This document shows, piece after piece, positions 25,548 to 33,277 of a stretch of DNA of 56,579 bases. The notes beneath the pieces are model-generated. The model searched no databases and was not told where the DNA came from. It saw nothing but the letters and a program-made list of their open reading frames with translations. The translations under genes were made by a program, and so were the position numbers. Within the stretch, counting starts at the first letter, position 1; the number at the start of each line of letters is the position of its first letter. This stretch comes from Nitrosomonas cryotolerans ATCC 49181 (GTDB lineage Bacteria; Pseudomonadota; Gammaproteobacteria; Burkholderiales; Nitrosomonadaceae), in assembly GCF_900143275.1 (NCBI RefSeq), contig NZ_FSRO01000002.1, forward strand, positions 1 through 56,579, written 5' to 3'.

Positions 25548-27317
25548 ATGAGCAAACAACAACCGAATTTGCACATCGAGCCCGAAGTATCCATTGATTT
25601 CGTCGATCACATCGACCATTGGCTTGAGTATCTCACGGCACTGCTTGGCAATGCTGATAAAGCAACCAAGCCGAAGCTGGAGCGTCAAATCAAATATCTA
25701 CTAGGCTTTCGCGCCGGTACGAACTGCAATATCAATCACAACCGACTGCTGCAATATTACTATAGCAACCAAGCCAAGGAAGGCGGCGACAACATCTCTT
25801 TGCCCGATGAGAGCTACAGCGCTGAAGATGAGTGCGTTCCGAACAAAAGATCGTCTGAGGCACAAGCCAGCGTAGATAGCTTTATTGCGGAGTTTAAAGC
25901 CCGGGAAGGTTCAACCTCCATGTCGATCCACCCGACTCAGCCTATCCAAAAAAGCTACCAGCCCAACGATTCTGCCTTCAAGCTAATCCTCAAGGCTTTG
26001 GCCAGCGAAGACCTGTTCTTCATGCAAGGGCCGCCAGGTACTGGCAAGACAACGGCAATTGTGGAAATCGTCCTGCAGTTAATAAAAGCTAAGCCCAATG
26101 TTCGTATCTTGATTAGCTCTGAAACTCACGTGGCCGTTGATAATGCTTTAGACCGCCTAGCAAATGAGGCATCCACCGAGCTTATGGAATCAATCTTGCG
26201 CTACCCAAAGTTCTCTATTTCTGAGTTTGAATGCGAAAAAACTCCGCAGGCAGATGCGCTAACACGAGCGGATACTCTCTGGCACAAGGCTCACGAAGCA
26301 GCTCCAGAGCTGACCAAGCAGCTATGGACTGATCTGGCTGCATGTGTAGAGAATGACAGCGGTGTTCCCTCTATTGCTCGCTGGCAAGCCCGCAGCCTTG
26401 CTGAAATGCACCAGGTGATTGGCGTCACCTGCAATCAGATTGACCACCTGAGGGATAGAGAAACTCAGATGTTCGACTTGGCCATCGTCGATGAATGCTC
26501 TAAGGCTACTATGCCAGAATGGCTCATGGCTATGAGCGTGGCCAAGAAGTGCATTCTGGTCGGCGACCACAAACAGTTACCGCCTACGTTCTGTACGGAA
26601 GAGTCAGAAGTTCTGGAGCAAATGAACGATAATAAGGAGGGGCTGATCCGAAACGGAGTTATCGAGCGACTCTTTGAGAACCTGCCATCAAATATGAAAG
26701 GAACCCTGGGCAAGCAGTTCCGCATGCTTCCGGATATTGGTCTGTTCATCTCTCACCACTTCTACAAAGGAGAGCTTGAGCACCATCGCACGGAAACCGA
26801 TCATGAATTTCAGGATTTTGGTTGGCTTACATACAAGTCCAATGGCTACCGCGTACCTGCTCAGCGGGGTGAGGAGAAGAAGATTCTAATCAACTGTTTT
26901 GAGATCCGAATTATTATGGACCGCCTTGCTGAGATAAATGAACGCCTCCTGCAAGCCAAGATCGAGCGAAAAATCAGTGTAGCCCTCATCACGCCATACC
27001 GCGCCCAGAGCAAAGAGTTGTGCAAGGCATTAAAGAAACACGACTTTAGAGAGACCATCACGGTGGAAGTCGATACTGTAGATGCTTTCCAAGGTAGGCA
27101 AGCTGATATCGTGTTTTTTTCATTTGTTAGAAATACCGGGCCTGCAAAGTTTTACGCTGATGACCGGCGAATGAACGTTGCCATTTCCCGTGCTCGTGAT
27201 GCGGTGTATCTGGTTGGTGACGTTGATTACATCGTAAGTAAGAGTAAGAGTTTGTCGGTACTAGGTGCGCTGATCAAGTTACCCATCTTGAACAAACATG
27301 GCAACAAAGATTTCTGA
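25548..27317 (+). CDS. UPF1-like superfamily 1 helicase
   Basis: A 589-aa helicase of the UPF1/DNA2 group. Motifs in order are QGPPGTGKTTAIVEI (Walker A, about 160-174), LISSETHVAVDNAL (Ia), IVDECSKAT (Walker B, DECS), VGDHKQLPPTF (III), GKQFRMLPDIG (IV region), ITPYRAQ, VDTVDAFQGRQADIV (V) and RRMNVAISRARDAVYLVGD (VI). The N-terminal 140 residues lack a recognised domain. It is the last gene of the four-gene operon and ends 39 bp before an insertion sequence. Helicases of this group occur in several anti-phage systems beside nuclease or membrane partners, which the first gene could supply. Confidence 0.85.
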   Translation: MSKQQPNLHIEPEVSIDFVDHIDHWLEYLTALLGNADKATKPKLERQIKYLLGFRAGTNCNINHNRLLQYYYSNQAKEGGDNISLPDESYSAEDECVPNKRSSEAQASVDSFIAEFKAREGSTSMSIHPTQPIQKSYQPNDSAFKLILKALASEDLFFMQGPPGTGKTTAIVEIVLQLIKAKPNVRILISSETHVAVDNALDRLANEASTELMESILRYPKFSISEFECEKTPQADALTRADTLWHKAHEAAPELTKQLWTDLAACVENDSGVPSIARWQARSLAEMHQVIGVTCNQIDHLRDRETQMFDLAIVDECSKATMPEWLMAMSVAKKCILVGDHKQLPPTFCTEESEVLEQMNDNKEGLIRNGVIERLFENLPSNMKGTLGKQFRMLPDIGLFISHHFYKGELEHHRTETDHEFQDFGWLTYKSNGYRVPAQRGEEKKILINCFEIRIIMDRLAEINERLLQAKIERKISVALITPYRAQSKELCKALKKHDFRETITVEVDTVDAFQGRQADIVFFSFVRNTGPAKFYADDRRMNVAISRARDAVYLVGDVDYIVSKSKSLSVLGALIKLPILNKHGNKDF

Positions 27318-27386
27318 ATTTCGTACCAGATCGATGGCCGCTTCAGCCCCAAGACTGACATGGTCAAGTAAAACCGTACACCCCGG

Positions 27387-28217
27387 TTAAGCGACTTTTA
27401 TCATTTTTGCGGCTTCTGCTTCATATTGATTTGGACTTTTGTATCCCAGATATGAATGTAGTCGGTAACTGTTGTAGAACATGGAAATGCACTGCAATAT
27501 ATCCTGCTGTGCTTCATAGCGGGTCTGATAGCTTTTCCATTGGACACGTTCCTGTTTTAGGCTGCCAAAGAAACTTTCTGCAACAGCATTATCCCAACAA
27601 TCACCCCGACGACTCATGCTCCCTATAAAACCACTATCTTTTAACAATCTTCGATATTCTTTACTGGCATATTGTGACCCGCGATCCGAATGTACAATCA
27701 AACTAATTTGTGGTCGACGCTGCCATATGGCCATCCTCAACGTATCACAAACCAACCCCGCTTTCATTCTTGAACTCATACCCCAGCCAACTATATTTCT
27801 GGAAAACGAATCAATTACAATCGTCAAATACAACCAACCTTCTTGCGTTCAGATGTATGTGATGTCACCAACATACACCTGATTTGGGCCAGCAACATCA
27901 AACTGTCGATTCAACTTGTTATCGAATACCGGTTGTTTATGATTACTGTTCGTTGTTGATCTGTACTTCTTCCGGTGTCTTACCTGAACTCCAGTCTCTT
28001 TCATCAGGCTTCGAACTCTCCACCGACTAACCGTATAACCTATTGCATTTAAAGCCTTCTTTATTCTACAGCTAGCATAGGTATAATGGCTGGATTCTGC
28101 AATATCAAAAATAATATCAATGAGTTTCATGTAATACGAATTATCAAAATAATTTGCTCGATGCCGAACATAATCATAATATGCACTACGACTCACCCTA
28201 AACAGCCGACACATCAT
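27387..28217 (-). pseudogene. IS3-family OrfB with nonsense mutation
   Basis: The 276-codon DDE transposase frame is interrupted near 27853, where the TGG in ITYIWTQEG of the intact copies is TGA. Catalytic residues in VHSDRGSQY and AVAESFFG are still coded downstream. Other substitutions relative to copies 2 and 3 show that it is an older copy. Confidence 0.9.
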
Positions 28218-28260
28218 GTCAATTGGATAGGTCTCTTCTTTTGGGTGATGAGCGAATATT

Positions 28261-28557
28261 TTACTTCGTTTCTTTCGCGAAGAAGACCGCCGCCTCCTTT
28301 AATATTTGTTTCTCCATTTTAAGCTGCTTGTTTTCTAACTTTAAACGTCGAATTTCCTCTTGTTCCGGCGTTAACTTTCCATTCCCTCGAAATGCCTGCC
28401 CATCATTATCCGTCTGGTATTCCTTGATCCATCGTCTGAGCATGTTGGCGTTGATCTCAAGGTTACATGCAGCTTCTGCAACTGTATAACTCTGATCCAA
28501 TACCAAGCTTACTGCATCTAATTTAAATTCTTTTGTATATTGTTTTTTTGCTACCAT
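28261..28557 (-). CDS. IS3-family OrfA
   Basis: A 98-aa HTH protein (MVAKKQYTKEFKLDAVSLVLDQ, EAACNLEINANMLRRWIKEYQ) with a C-terminal leucine zipper-like stretch, typical of IS3-family OrfA. It normally joins OrfB by programmed frameshifting; in this copy OrfB is broken. Confidence 0.9.
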   Translation of the reverse strand: MVAKKQYTKEFKLDAVSLVLDQSYTVAEAACNLEINANMLRRWIKEYQTDNDGQAFRGNGKLTPEQEEIRRLKLENKQLKMEKQILKEAAVFFAKETK

Positions 28558-28620
28558 CTCTTCCTCCAGTTAAGAATATTTTCTCTCAACCGGGGTGTCC
28601 GGGTCTATTAAACCACGCCA

Positions 28621-28795
28621 TACCTCTATCGCGCTGTGGACAGGGATGGTAAAACGATCGACTTTCTATTAACGGCCAAGCGCGATAAGGCTGCTGCTAA
28701 ACGCTTCTTCGAAAAAGCCATACAAGCCAATGGCGTTCCTGAAAAGGTCACGATGGATAAAAATGCAAACATCAAAATTCAATGGATAGAAGCTA
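28621..28795 (+). pseudogene. IS6-family transposase fragment
   Basis: The frame YLYRAVDRDGKTIDFLLTAK, then KRFFEKAIQANGVPEKVTMDK, is the central DDE part of an IS6/IS26-type transposase. It is cut on the left by the IS3 copy and on the right by the 8-bp tandem array. Confidence 0.8.
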
Positions 28796-28796
28796 G

Positions 28797-29034
28797 TTGC
28801 ATGGTTGCATGGTTGCATGGTTGCATGGTTGCATGGTTGCATGGTTGCATGGTTGCATGGTTGCATGGTTGCATGGTTGCATGGTTGCATGGTTGCATGG
28901 TTGCATGGTTGCATGGTTGCATGGTTGCATGGTTGCATGGTTGCATGGTTGCATGGTTGCATGGTTGCATGGTTGCATGGTTGCATGGTTGCATGGTTGC
29001 ATGGTTGCATGGTTGCATGGTTGCATGGTTGCAT
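28797..29034. repeat. 8-bp tandem array 1 (ATGGTTGC, about 30 copies)
   Basis: A perfect 8-bp unit is repeated without a single visible variant over 238 bp. Because 8 is not a multiple of 3 and the unit has no stop in any frame, long artificial ORFs appear on both strands. It lies 12 bp beyond the end of the partition operon. Together with array 2 it brackets the parA operon. Confidence 0.97.
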
Positions 29035-29046
29035 AAAATCATGCAG

Positions 29047-29325
29047 TCACAGCTTCAATCCAGCAAGCCCTTTTTCTTCAAAAATCTTAGATATCCCACT
29101 AATAGCTAGATGCTGGATACTAACTCCCTCAGATACCGCAAGTTGATGCACACGCTCCCAATCTGCACGAGAAAAACGAATTGTGAGAGCAACCACTTCG
29201 CCTTTTCCTCGTCCGCGTTTATGGGTTCTGCCTATTGGCTCCCCCCCTTGATCGTCTGAAGTTTGCTGAATATCAGCAGTCCCTTTTTTTGTAAAGGCCG
29301 CAAGTCCTATTGTTTTACTACTCAT
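29047..29325 (-). CDS. Ribbon-helix-helix DNA-binding protein of the partition operon
   Basis: A 92-aa protein with a basic, flexible N-terminus (RTHKRGRGKGE) and a C-terminal ribbon-helix-helix pattern (VALTIRFSRADWERVHQLA, then GVSIQHLAISGISKIFEEKGL). Size and order match the small centromere-binding proteins (ParG-like) that follow type Ib parA genes. Its start overlaps the parA stop by 4 bp. It would bind a centromere made of short repeats and recruit ParA; the neighbouring 8-bp arrays are candidates for that site. Confidence 0.7.
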   Translation of the reverse strand: MSSKTIGLAAFTKKGTADIQQTSDDQGGEPIGRTHKRGRGKGEVVALTIRFSRADWERVHQLAVSEGVSIQHLAISGISKIFEEKGLAGLKL

Positions 29326-29939
29326 TTTAATTCCTCCCTAAGCCACGCCCAAAAAGCGCGAATTTCAATTGCAGCCTTTCCATCACTCTCAAATTCAGTG
29401 ACAGATCGGCCTGTAGCTATCGCACGCGCGAAAGCGCGACGATCAATAATTTCAGTTGGCGCCACTGGCAAACCATACTCCGCTAATACAATCCGAGTTT
29501 CTGCAATTTCTGGTGAGCGAAACGGACAGGCTGACAAAGCGAACACTGCACGAACACCTGCTGCCTTGACAATATCAACAGCACTCCCGACAGCAGCAAC
29601 GTCAAAAGCAGTGGGACGAACAGGGATAACTACTAAATCGACAGCACGAACGATATGCGTAGCGGCTGGGGCTGCATGAGGGGCAGTGTCAACGATTACT
29701 AATGTCATTTGCTCCTGAATGGCAGCTTCAATCACACGACCTAGATCAGTAGCGACAGCTGTCGCAACAATAGGTGTCTCCTGCATTCGAGAATTACCCC
29801 AAACTGTGGCGCTCTTTTGAGGATCGGTGTCGATGACAACGACAATCTCTCCAGATTCAGCAGCAGCTACGGCTGTATGTACTGCGAGTGTTGTTTTACC
29901 ACTTCCACCCTTTTGGGCAAGAAAAGCAATCTTCTTCAT
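29322..29939 (-). CDS. parA: ParA-type partition ATPase (type Ib)
   Basis: A 205-aa Walker-type ATPase without an N-terminal HTH, as in type Ib partition ATPases. The deviant Walker A is QKGGSGKTTLAVH (residues 9-21), Walker A' is VVVIDTDPQKSA, and Walker B is LVIVDTAPH. It moves plasmid copies apart by binding the nucleoid and is stimulated by its centromere-binding partner encoded immediately downstream. The two genes form one minus-strand operon whose promoter must lie in 29940-29990, directly beside array 2, so array 2 may also be its operator. Confidence 0.9.
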   Translation of the reverse strand: MKKIAFLAQKGGSGKTTLAVHTAVAAAESGEIVVVIDTDPQKSATVWGNSRMQETPIVATAVATDLGRVIEAAIQEQMTLVIVDTAPHAAPAATHIVRAVDLVVIPVRPTAFDVAAVGSAVDIVKAAGVRAVFALSACPFRSPEIAETRIVLAEYGLPVAPTEIIDRRAFARAIATGRSVTEFESDGKAAIEIRAFWAWLREELK

Positions 29940-29990
29940 AGCGTTATTGCGTCATGAATCTACTAACTCACGACGTCATAATAAATAAAA

Positions 29991-30402
29991 ATGGTTGCAT
30001 GGTTGCATGGTTGCATGGTTGCATGGTTGCATGGTTGCATGGTTGCATGGTTGCATGGTTGCATGGTTGCATGGTTGCATGGTTGCATGGTTGCATGGTT
30101 GCATGGTTGCATGGTTGCATGGTTGCATGGTTGCATGGTTGCATGGTTGCATGGTTGCATGGTTGCATGGTTGCATGGTTGCATGGTTGCATGGTTGCAT
30201 GGTTGCATGGTTGCATGGTTGCATGGTTGCATGGTTGCATGGTTGCATGGTTGCATGGTTGCATGGTTGCATGGTTGCATGGTTGCATGGTTGCATGGTT
30301 GCATGGTTGCATGGTTGCATGGTTGCATGGTTGCATGGTTGCATGGTTGCATGGTTGCATGGTTGCATGGTTGCATGGTTGCATGGTTGCATGGTTGCAT
30401 GG
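29991..30402. repeat. 8-bp tandem array 2 (ATGGTTGC, about 51 copies)
   Basis: This 412-bp perfect array has the same unit and orientation as array 1, and lies about 50 bp upstream of parA. No variant unit is seen. Exact copies over this length point to recent slippage or recombination, or to selection for protein binding. Confidence 0.97.
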
Positions 30403-30518
30403 CTTCTATTATGTTCCTGAGAATGATGCTCTGTCAATTCATTCGACTCTTTCTGATTAACTTTCTTTTTCCGAAGCTTTTCAATTCTTTTTGTTATTTC
30501 GCTAGATAGTGCAGTCAT
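30403..30518 (-). CDS. Short charged ORF running into the tandem array
   Basis: From the ATG at 30518 the frame reads MTALSSEITKRIEKLRKKK and other charged residues, then continues through the tandem array. It could be the start of a gene cut by array expansion. No family is recognised, and the repeat-coded part is probably not a real protein. Confidence 0.25.
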
Positions 30519-30534
30519 GAGATTAAAAATATGA

Positions 30535-30780
30535 CACATTCACATCGTAGGCATAATAAATATATCAGAAGAAGTATGGGGCGCTGCTTGAGACTCCTTT
30601 ACCTGGCCGCCAAGGCGCTTGGGGAGGTATAGCTAGAGATAATCGCCAGTTCATTAATGCCGTTCTCTGGATTATACGCACGGGCGCACCGTGACGGGAT
30701 TTACCATCGGATTATGGAGGTTGGAGCCATTCTAAGGCCGCTACATAACTGGTTATTTCGAGCTGGGAAAGATTTTTAAG
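30535..30780 (+). pseudogene. IS5-family transposase N-terminal remnant
   Basis: Broken frames give THSHRRH, ISEEVWG, DNRQFINAVLWIIRTGAP, a stop, then RDLPSDYGGW and KAATYNWLFRAGKDF. These are the start of an IS5-type (IS427 group) transposase. A related remnant is at 36398. Confidence 0.65.
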
Positions 30781-31216
30781 TGCTTGAGTTATCAATGCTG
30801 CAAGTAATCAGAAAAGCTCAAAAACACAGTTATGCAGCGGTCTTATTCTTATCCACCGTGGCCTTACGGAGATCTCCGTTCCAACTCACGCCAATCGGGC
30901 GCTTGTTCTTGCGAAAAATTTTTCAAGGAACGATAGAGAAAATGGGTCGGCCAGTGATTATGCCCGGCAAATACACCTCTTTTCTCATCATTTTTCAATA
31001 TATTTATAAATCAATGAGATATGTTACGTATCAACATGCGTAATAAGGTTATATCTAACGGAAATCGCATTTTTTTGATATTAAGCAGGGAGATTTGCAG
31101 CTTCTTATTGGAAATGTGCTTAGAATGCCAAATTCACTACCAATAGCTAATGCGATAAAACTGAGAAAAAAAGCAATAATGCCATGACACATGAAAATCC
31201 TTCGAATTAGAAAATA
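30781..31216. other. Gene-free A/T-rich stretch
   Basis: No credible gene is seen. An 87-codon frame starts at 30780 but has no recognisable domain or ribosome site. This is probably decayed sequence between insertion remnants. Confidence 0.35.
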
Positions 31217-31429
31217 ATGAAGTCGCTAGAGGAACTGGTTTTTAAGTACTGGGGTAAAGCAGATCAGAACTACCAAGGTAAACAGAAGTGGCACCCACTG
31301 GTTTATCATAGTCTTGATGTGGCCGCAGTGGGATTCGAGTATTTAAACCAAGAAAAGATTATTTCTAATTGGTTTTGCAATGAGTTGAATAACAATTATT
31401 CTGACTGGGTGCATTGGGCCTCTTTCTGG
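31217..31429 (+). pseudogene. cas3: cas3 HD-nuclease start, cut by IS
   Basis: The frame reads KYWGKADQNYQGKQKWHPLV followed by YHSLDVAAVGFEYLNQ. This is the N-terminus of a type I Cas3 HD nuclease: the WHPLxxHSLDVAAV pattern carries the first metal-binding histidine. After about 71 codons it is interrupted by the IS3-family copy. No other type I cas gene is found in the window, so this is the relic of a second CRISPR system. Confidence 0.65.
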
Positions 31430-31460
31430 TGACATGGTCAAGTAAAACCGTACACCCCAG

Positions 31461-32291
31461 TTAAGCGACTTTTATCATTTTTGCGGCTTCTGCTTCATAT
31501 TGATTTGGACTTTTGTATCCCAGATATGAATGTAGTCGGTAACTGTTGTAGAACATGGAAATATACTGCAATATATCCTGCTGTGCTTCATAGCGGGTCT
31601 GATAGCTTTTCCATTGGACACGCTCCTGTTTTAGGCTGCCAAAGAAACTTTCTGCAACAGCATTATCCCAACAATCACCCAGACGACTCATGCTTCCTAT
31701 AAAACCATTATCTTTTAGCAATCTTCGATATTCTTTACTGGCATATTGTGACCCGCGATCCGAATGTACAATCAAACCAATTTGTGGTCGACGCTGCCAT
31801 ATGGCCATCCTCAACGTATCACAAACCAACCGCGCTTTCATTCTTGAACTCATACCCCAACCAACTATTTTTCTGGAAAACAAATCAATTACAATCGCCA
31901 AATACAACCAACCTTCTTGCGTCCAGATGTATGTGATGTCACCAACATACACCTGATTTGGGCCAGCAACATCAAACTGTCGATTCAACTTATTATCGAA
32001 TACCGGTTGTTTATGATTACTGTTCGTTGTTAATCTGTACTTCTTCCGGTGTCTTACCTGAACTCCAGTCTCTTTCATCAGGCTTCGAACTCTCCACCGA
32101 CTAACCGTATAACCTATTGCATTTAAAGCCTTCTTTATTCTACGGCTACCATAGGTATAATGGCTGGATTCTGCAATATCAAAAATAATATCAATGAGTT
32201 TGATGTGATACGAATTATCAAAATAATTTGCTCGACGCCGAACATAATCATAATATGCACTACGACTCACCCTAAACAGCCGACACATCAT
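31461..32291 (-). CDS. IS3-family OrfB transposase
   Basis: A 276-aa DDE transposase with an N-terminal HTH-like segment (MCRLFRVSRSAYYDYVRRRA). Catalytic residues are in VYVGDITYIW (D), LIVHSDRGSQY (D) and AVAESFFGSLK (E). The coding frame lies -1 to OrfA, and in this family a fusion OrfAB is made by ribosomal frameshifting. It is intact and nearly identical to the copy at 47294. Confidence 0.93.
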   Translation of the reverse strand: MMCRLFRVSRSAYYDYVRRRANYFDNSYHIKLIDIIFDIAESSHYTYGSRRIKKALNAIGYTVSRWRVRSLMKETGVQVRHRKKYRLTTNSNHKQPVFDNKLNRQFDVAGPNQVYVGDITYIWTQEGWLYLAIVIDLFSRKIVGWGMSSRMKARLVCDTLRMAIWQRRPQIGLIVHSDRGSQYASKEYRRLLKDNGFIGSMSRLGDCWDNAVAESFFGSLKQERVQWKSYQTRYEAQQDILQYISMFYNSYRLHSYLGYKSPNQYEAEAAKMIKVA

Positions 32292-32335
32292 GCCAACTGG
32301 ATAGGTCTTCTTCTTTTGGGTGATGAACGAATATT

Positions 32336-32632
32336 TTACTTCGTTTCTTTCGCGAAGAAGACCGCCGCCTCCTTTAGTATTTGTTTCTCCATCTTAAGCT
32401 GCTTGTTTTCTAACTTTAAACGTCGAATTTCCTCTTGTTCCGGCGTTAACTTTCCATTCCCTCGAAATGCCTGCCCATCATTATCCGCCTGGTATTCCTT
32501 GATCCATCGCCTGAGCATGTTGGCGTTGATCTCAAGGTTACATGCAGCTTCTGCAACTGTATAACTCTGATCCAATACCAAGCTTACTGCATCTAATTTA
32601 AATTCTTTTGTATATTGTTTTTTTGCTACCAT
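32336..32632 (-). CDS. IS3-family OrfA
   Basis: A 98-aa HTH/leucine-zipper protein closely matching the OrfA at 28261 and 46953. It binds the IS ends and forms part of the OrfAB transposase. Confidence 0.92.
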   Translation of the reverse strand: MVAKKQYTKEFKLDAVSLVLDQSYTVAEAACNLEINANMLRRWIKEYQADNDGQAFRGNGKLTPEQEEIRRLKLENKQLKMEKQILKEAAVFFAKETK

Positions 32633-32695
32633 CTCTTCCTCCAGTTAAGAATATTTTCTCTCAACCGGGGTGTCCGGGTCTATTAAACCATGCCA

Positions 32696-32849
32696 ATTGA
32701 CCTCCAAGCTCCGTCACCAATTCCTTCAATGCGATATCCAATTCTTCTTTATGTTTGCCGTCTGCCAATATTTTAATGCCAACAAGGGGTTTCTCCACGG
32801 AGCCCCATTATGTTGATATTATTTTTAATATGTGTGTGTCATACACATG
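32696..32849. other. Short unassigned stretch
   Basis: A minus-strand frame reading KPLVGIKILADGKHKEELDI runs into the insertion sequence, but I cannot assign it. No complete gene is present. Confidence 0.3.
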
Positions 32850-33053
32850 ATGAACAGTAAGTAACTCATCAAGGAAATGAAGCAAGCCGGATGGAAAGAA
32901 ATTCGGGTGCGTGGTAGTCACTATCAGTTTTCTCACCCTGACTATGATTATGTTGTTACGGTTCCGTATCCAAAAAAAGCCTCGGCAAAGGTCTCATTAC
33001 GAGACAGTCCCATCAACTATCAAGAGAGCAATCATGATGGATACCATTTATAA
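32850..33053 (+). pseudogene. HicA-like toxin gene with early stop
   Basis: Read from 32850 the frame is MNSK, then TAA, then LIKEMKQAGWKEIRVRGSHYQF and VVTVPYPKK. This is the double-stranded RNA-binding-like fold of HicA mRNA interferases, with the conserved glycine-serine-histidine. The early TAA removes the first strand unless translation restarts at 32877 (58 aa). No HicB antitoxin follows. Confidence 0.6.
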
Positions 33054-33147
33054 GGTTCTTACACCAGCCGGCCAATTTGATGCGGTATTTGCTGAAGATG
33101 AAGACACTCCCAGAGAGCTTTTCAAAAGTCTCTATCATATAGAATAG
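33034..33147 (+). CDS. Very short ORF after the HicA-like gene
   Basis: A 37-aa frame (MMDTIYKVLTPAGQFDAVF...) overlaps the end of the HicA-like frame. It is where an antitoxin would lie but does not resemble HicB. It may be a fragment. Confidence 0.2.
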   Translation: MMDTIYKVLTPAGQFDAVFAEDEDTPRELFKSLYHIE

Positions 33148-33277
33148 GTGATAATAAATTGTTGAGAAAATCGTGCCTAAAATCACCATTTTTTAAGATA
33201 AGTATCAACGTAATCATTAATCATCAAGAAATCTAGTTAAAAGCAAAGTTGATTTGCGTTAAATATGGAGATTTGGC

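Larger units (their letters stand above)
27356..28620 (-). mobile_element. IS3-family insertion sequence, copy 1 (inactive)
   Basis: Imperfect terminal repeats TGACATGGTCAAGTAAAACC (left) and the complement of TGGCGTGGTTTAATAGACCC (right) bound an orfA/orfB pair. It is the same element as at 31430-32695 and 46890-48155. OrfB has a nonsense codon, so this copy cannot move itself. Confidence 0.9.
31430..32695 (-). mobile_element. IS3-family insertion sequence, copy 2 (intact)
   Basis: A 1266-bp element with terminal repeats TGACATGG.../...CCATGCCA and both ORFs open. It interrupts the cas3 fragment. I see no target duplication: the flanks are TGG and ATT. Confidence 0.93.

Noticed and set aside
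28797..29034. Long ORFs encoding repeats such as MQPCNHAT or HGCMVAWL
   Set aside because: They arise because the 8-bp unit has no stop in any frame. All six frames are open, which is what a microsatellite gives and not a gene.
29991..30402. Same repeat-coded ORFs in the second array
   Set aside because: Same reason. No ribosome site or non-repeat domain is attached, except a short charged start at 30518 that is listed with low confidence.
30780..31043. 87-codon ORF in an A/T-rich stretch
   Set aside because: No domain, no ribosome site and surrounded by decayed IS sequence.
33034..33147. HicB antitoxin
   Set aside because: Position fits, but the sequence does not resemble HicB and is only 37 codons.
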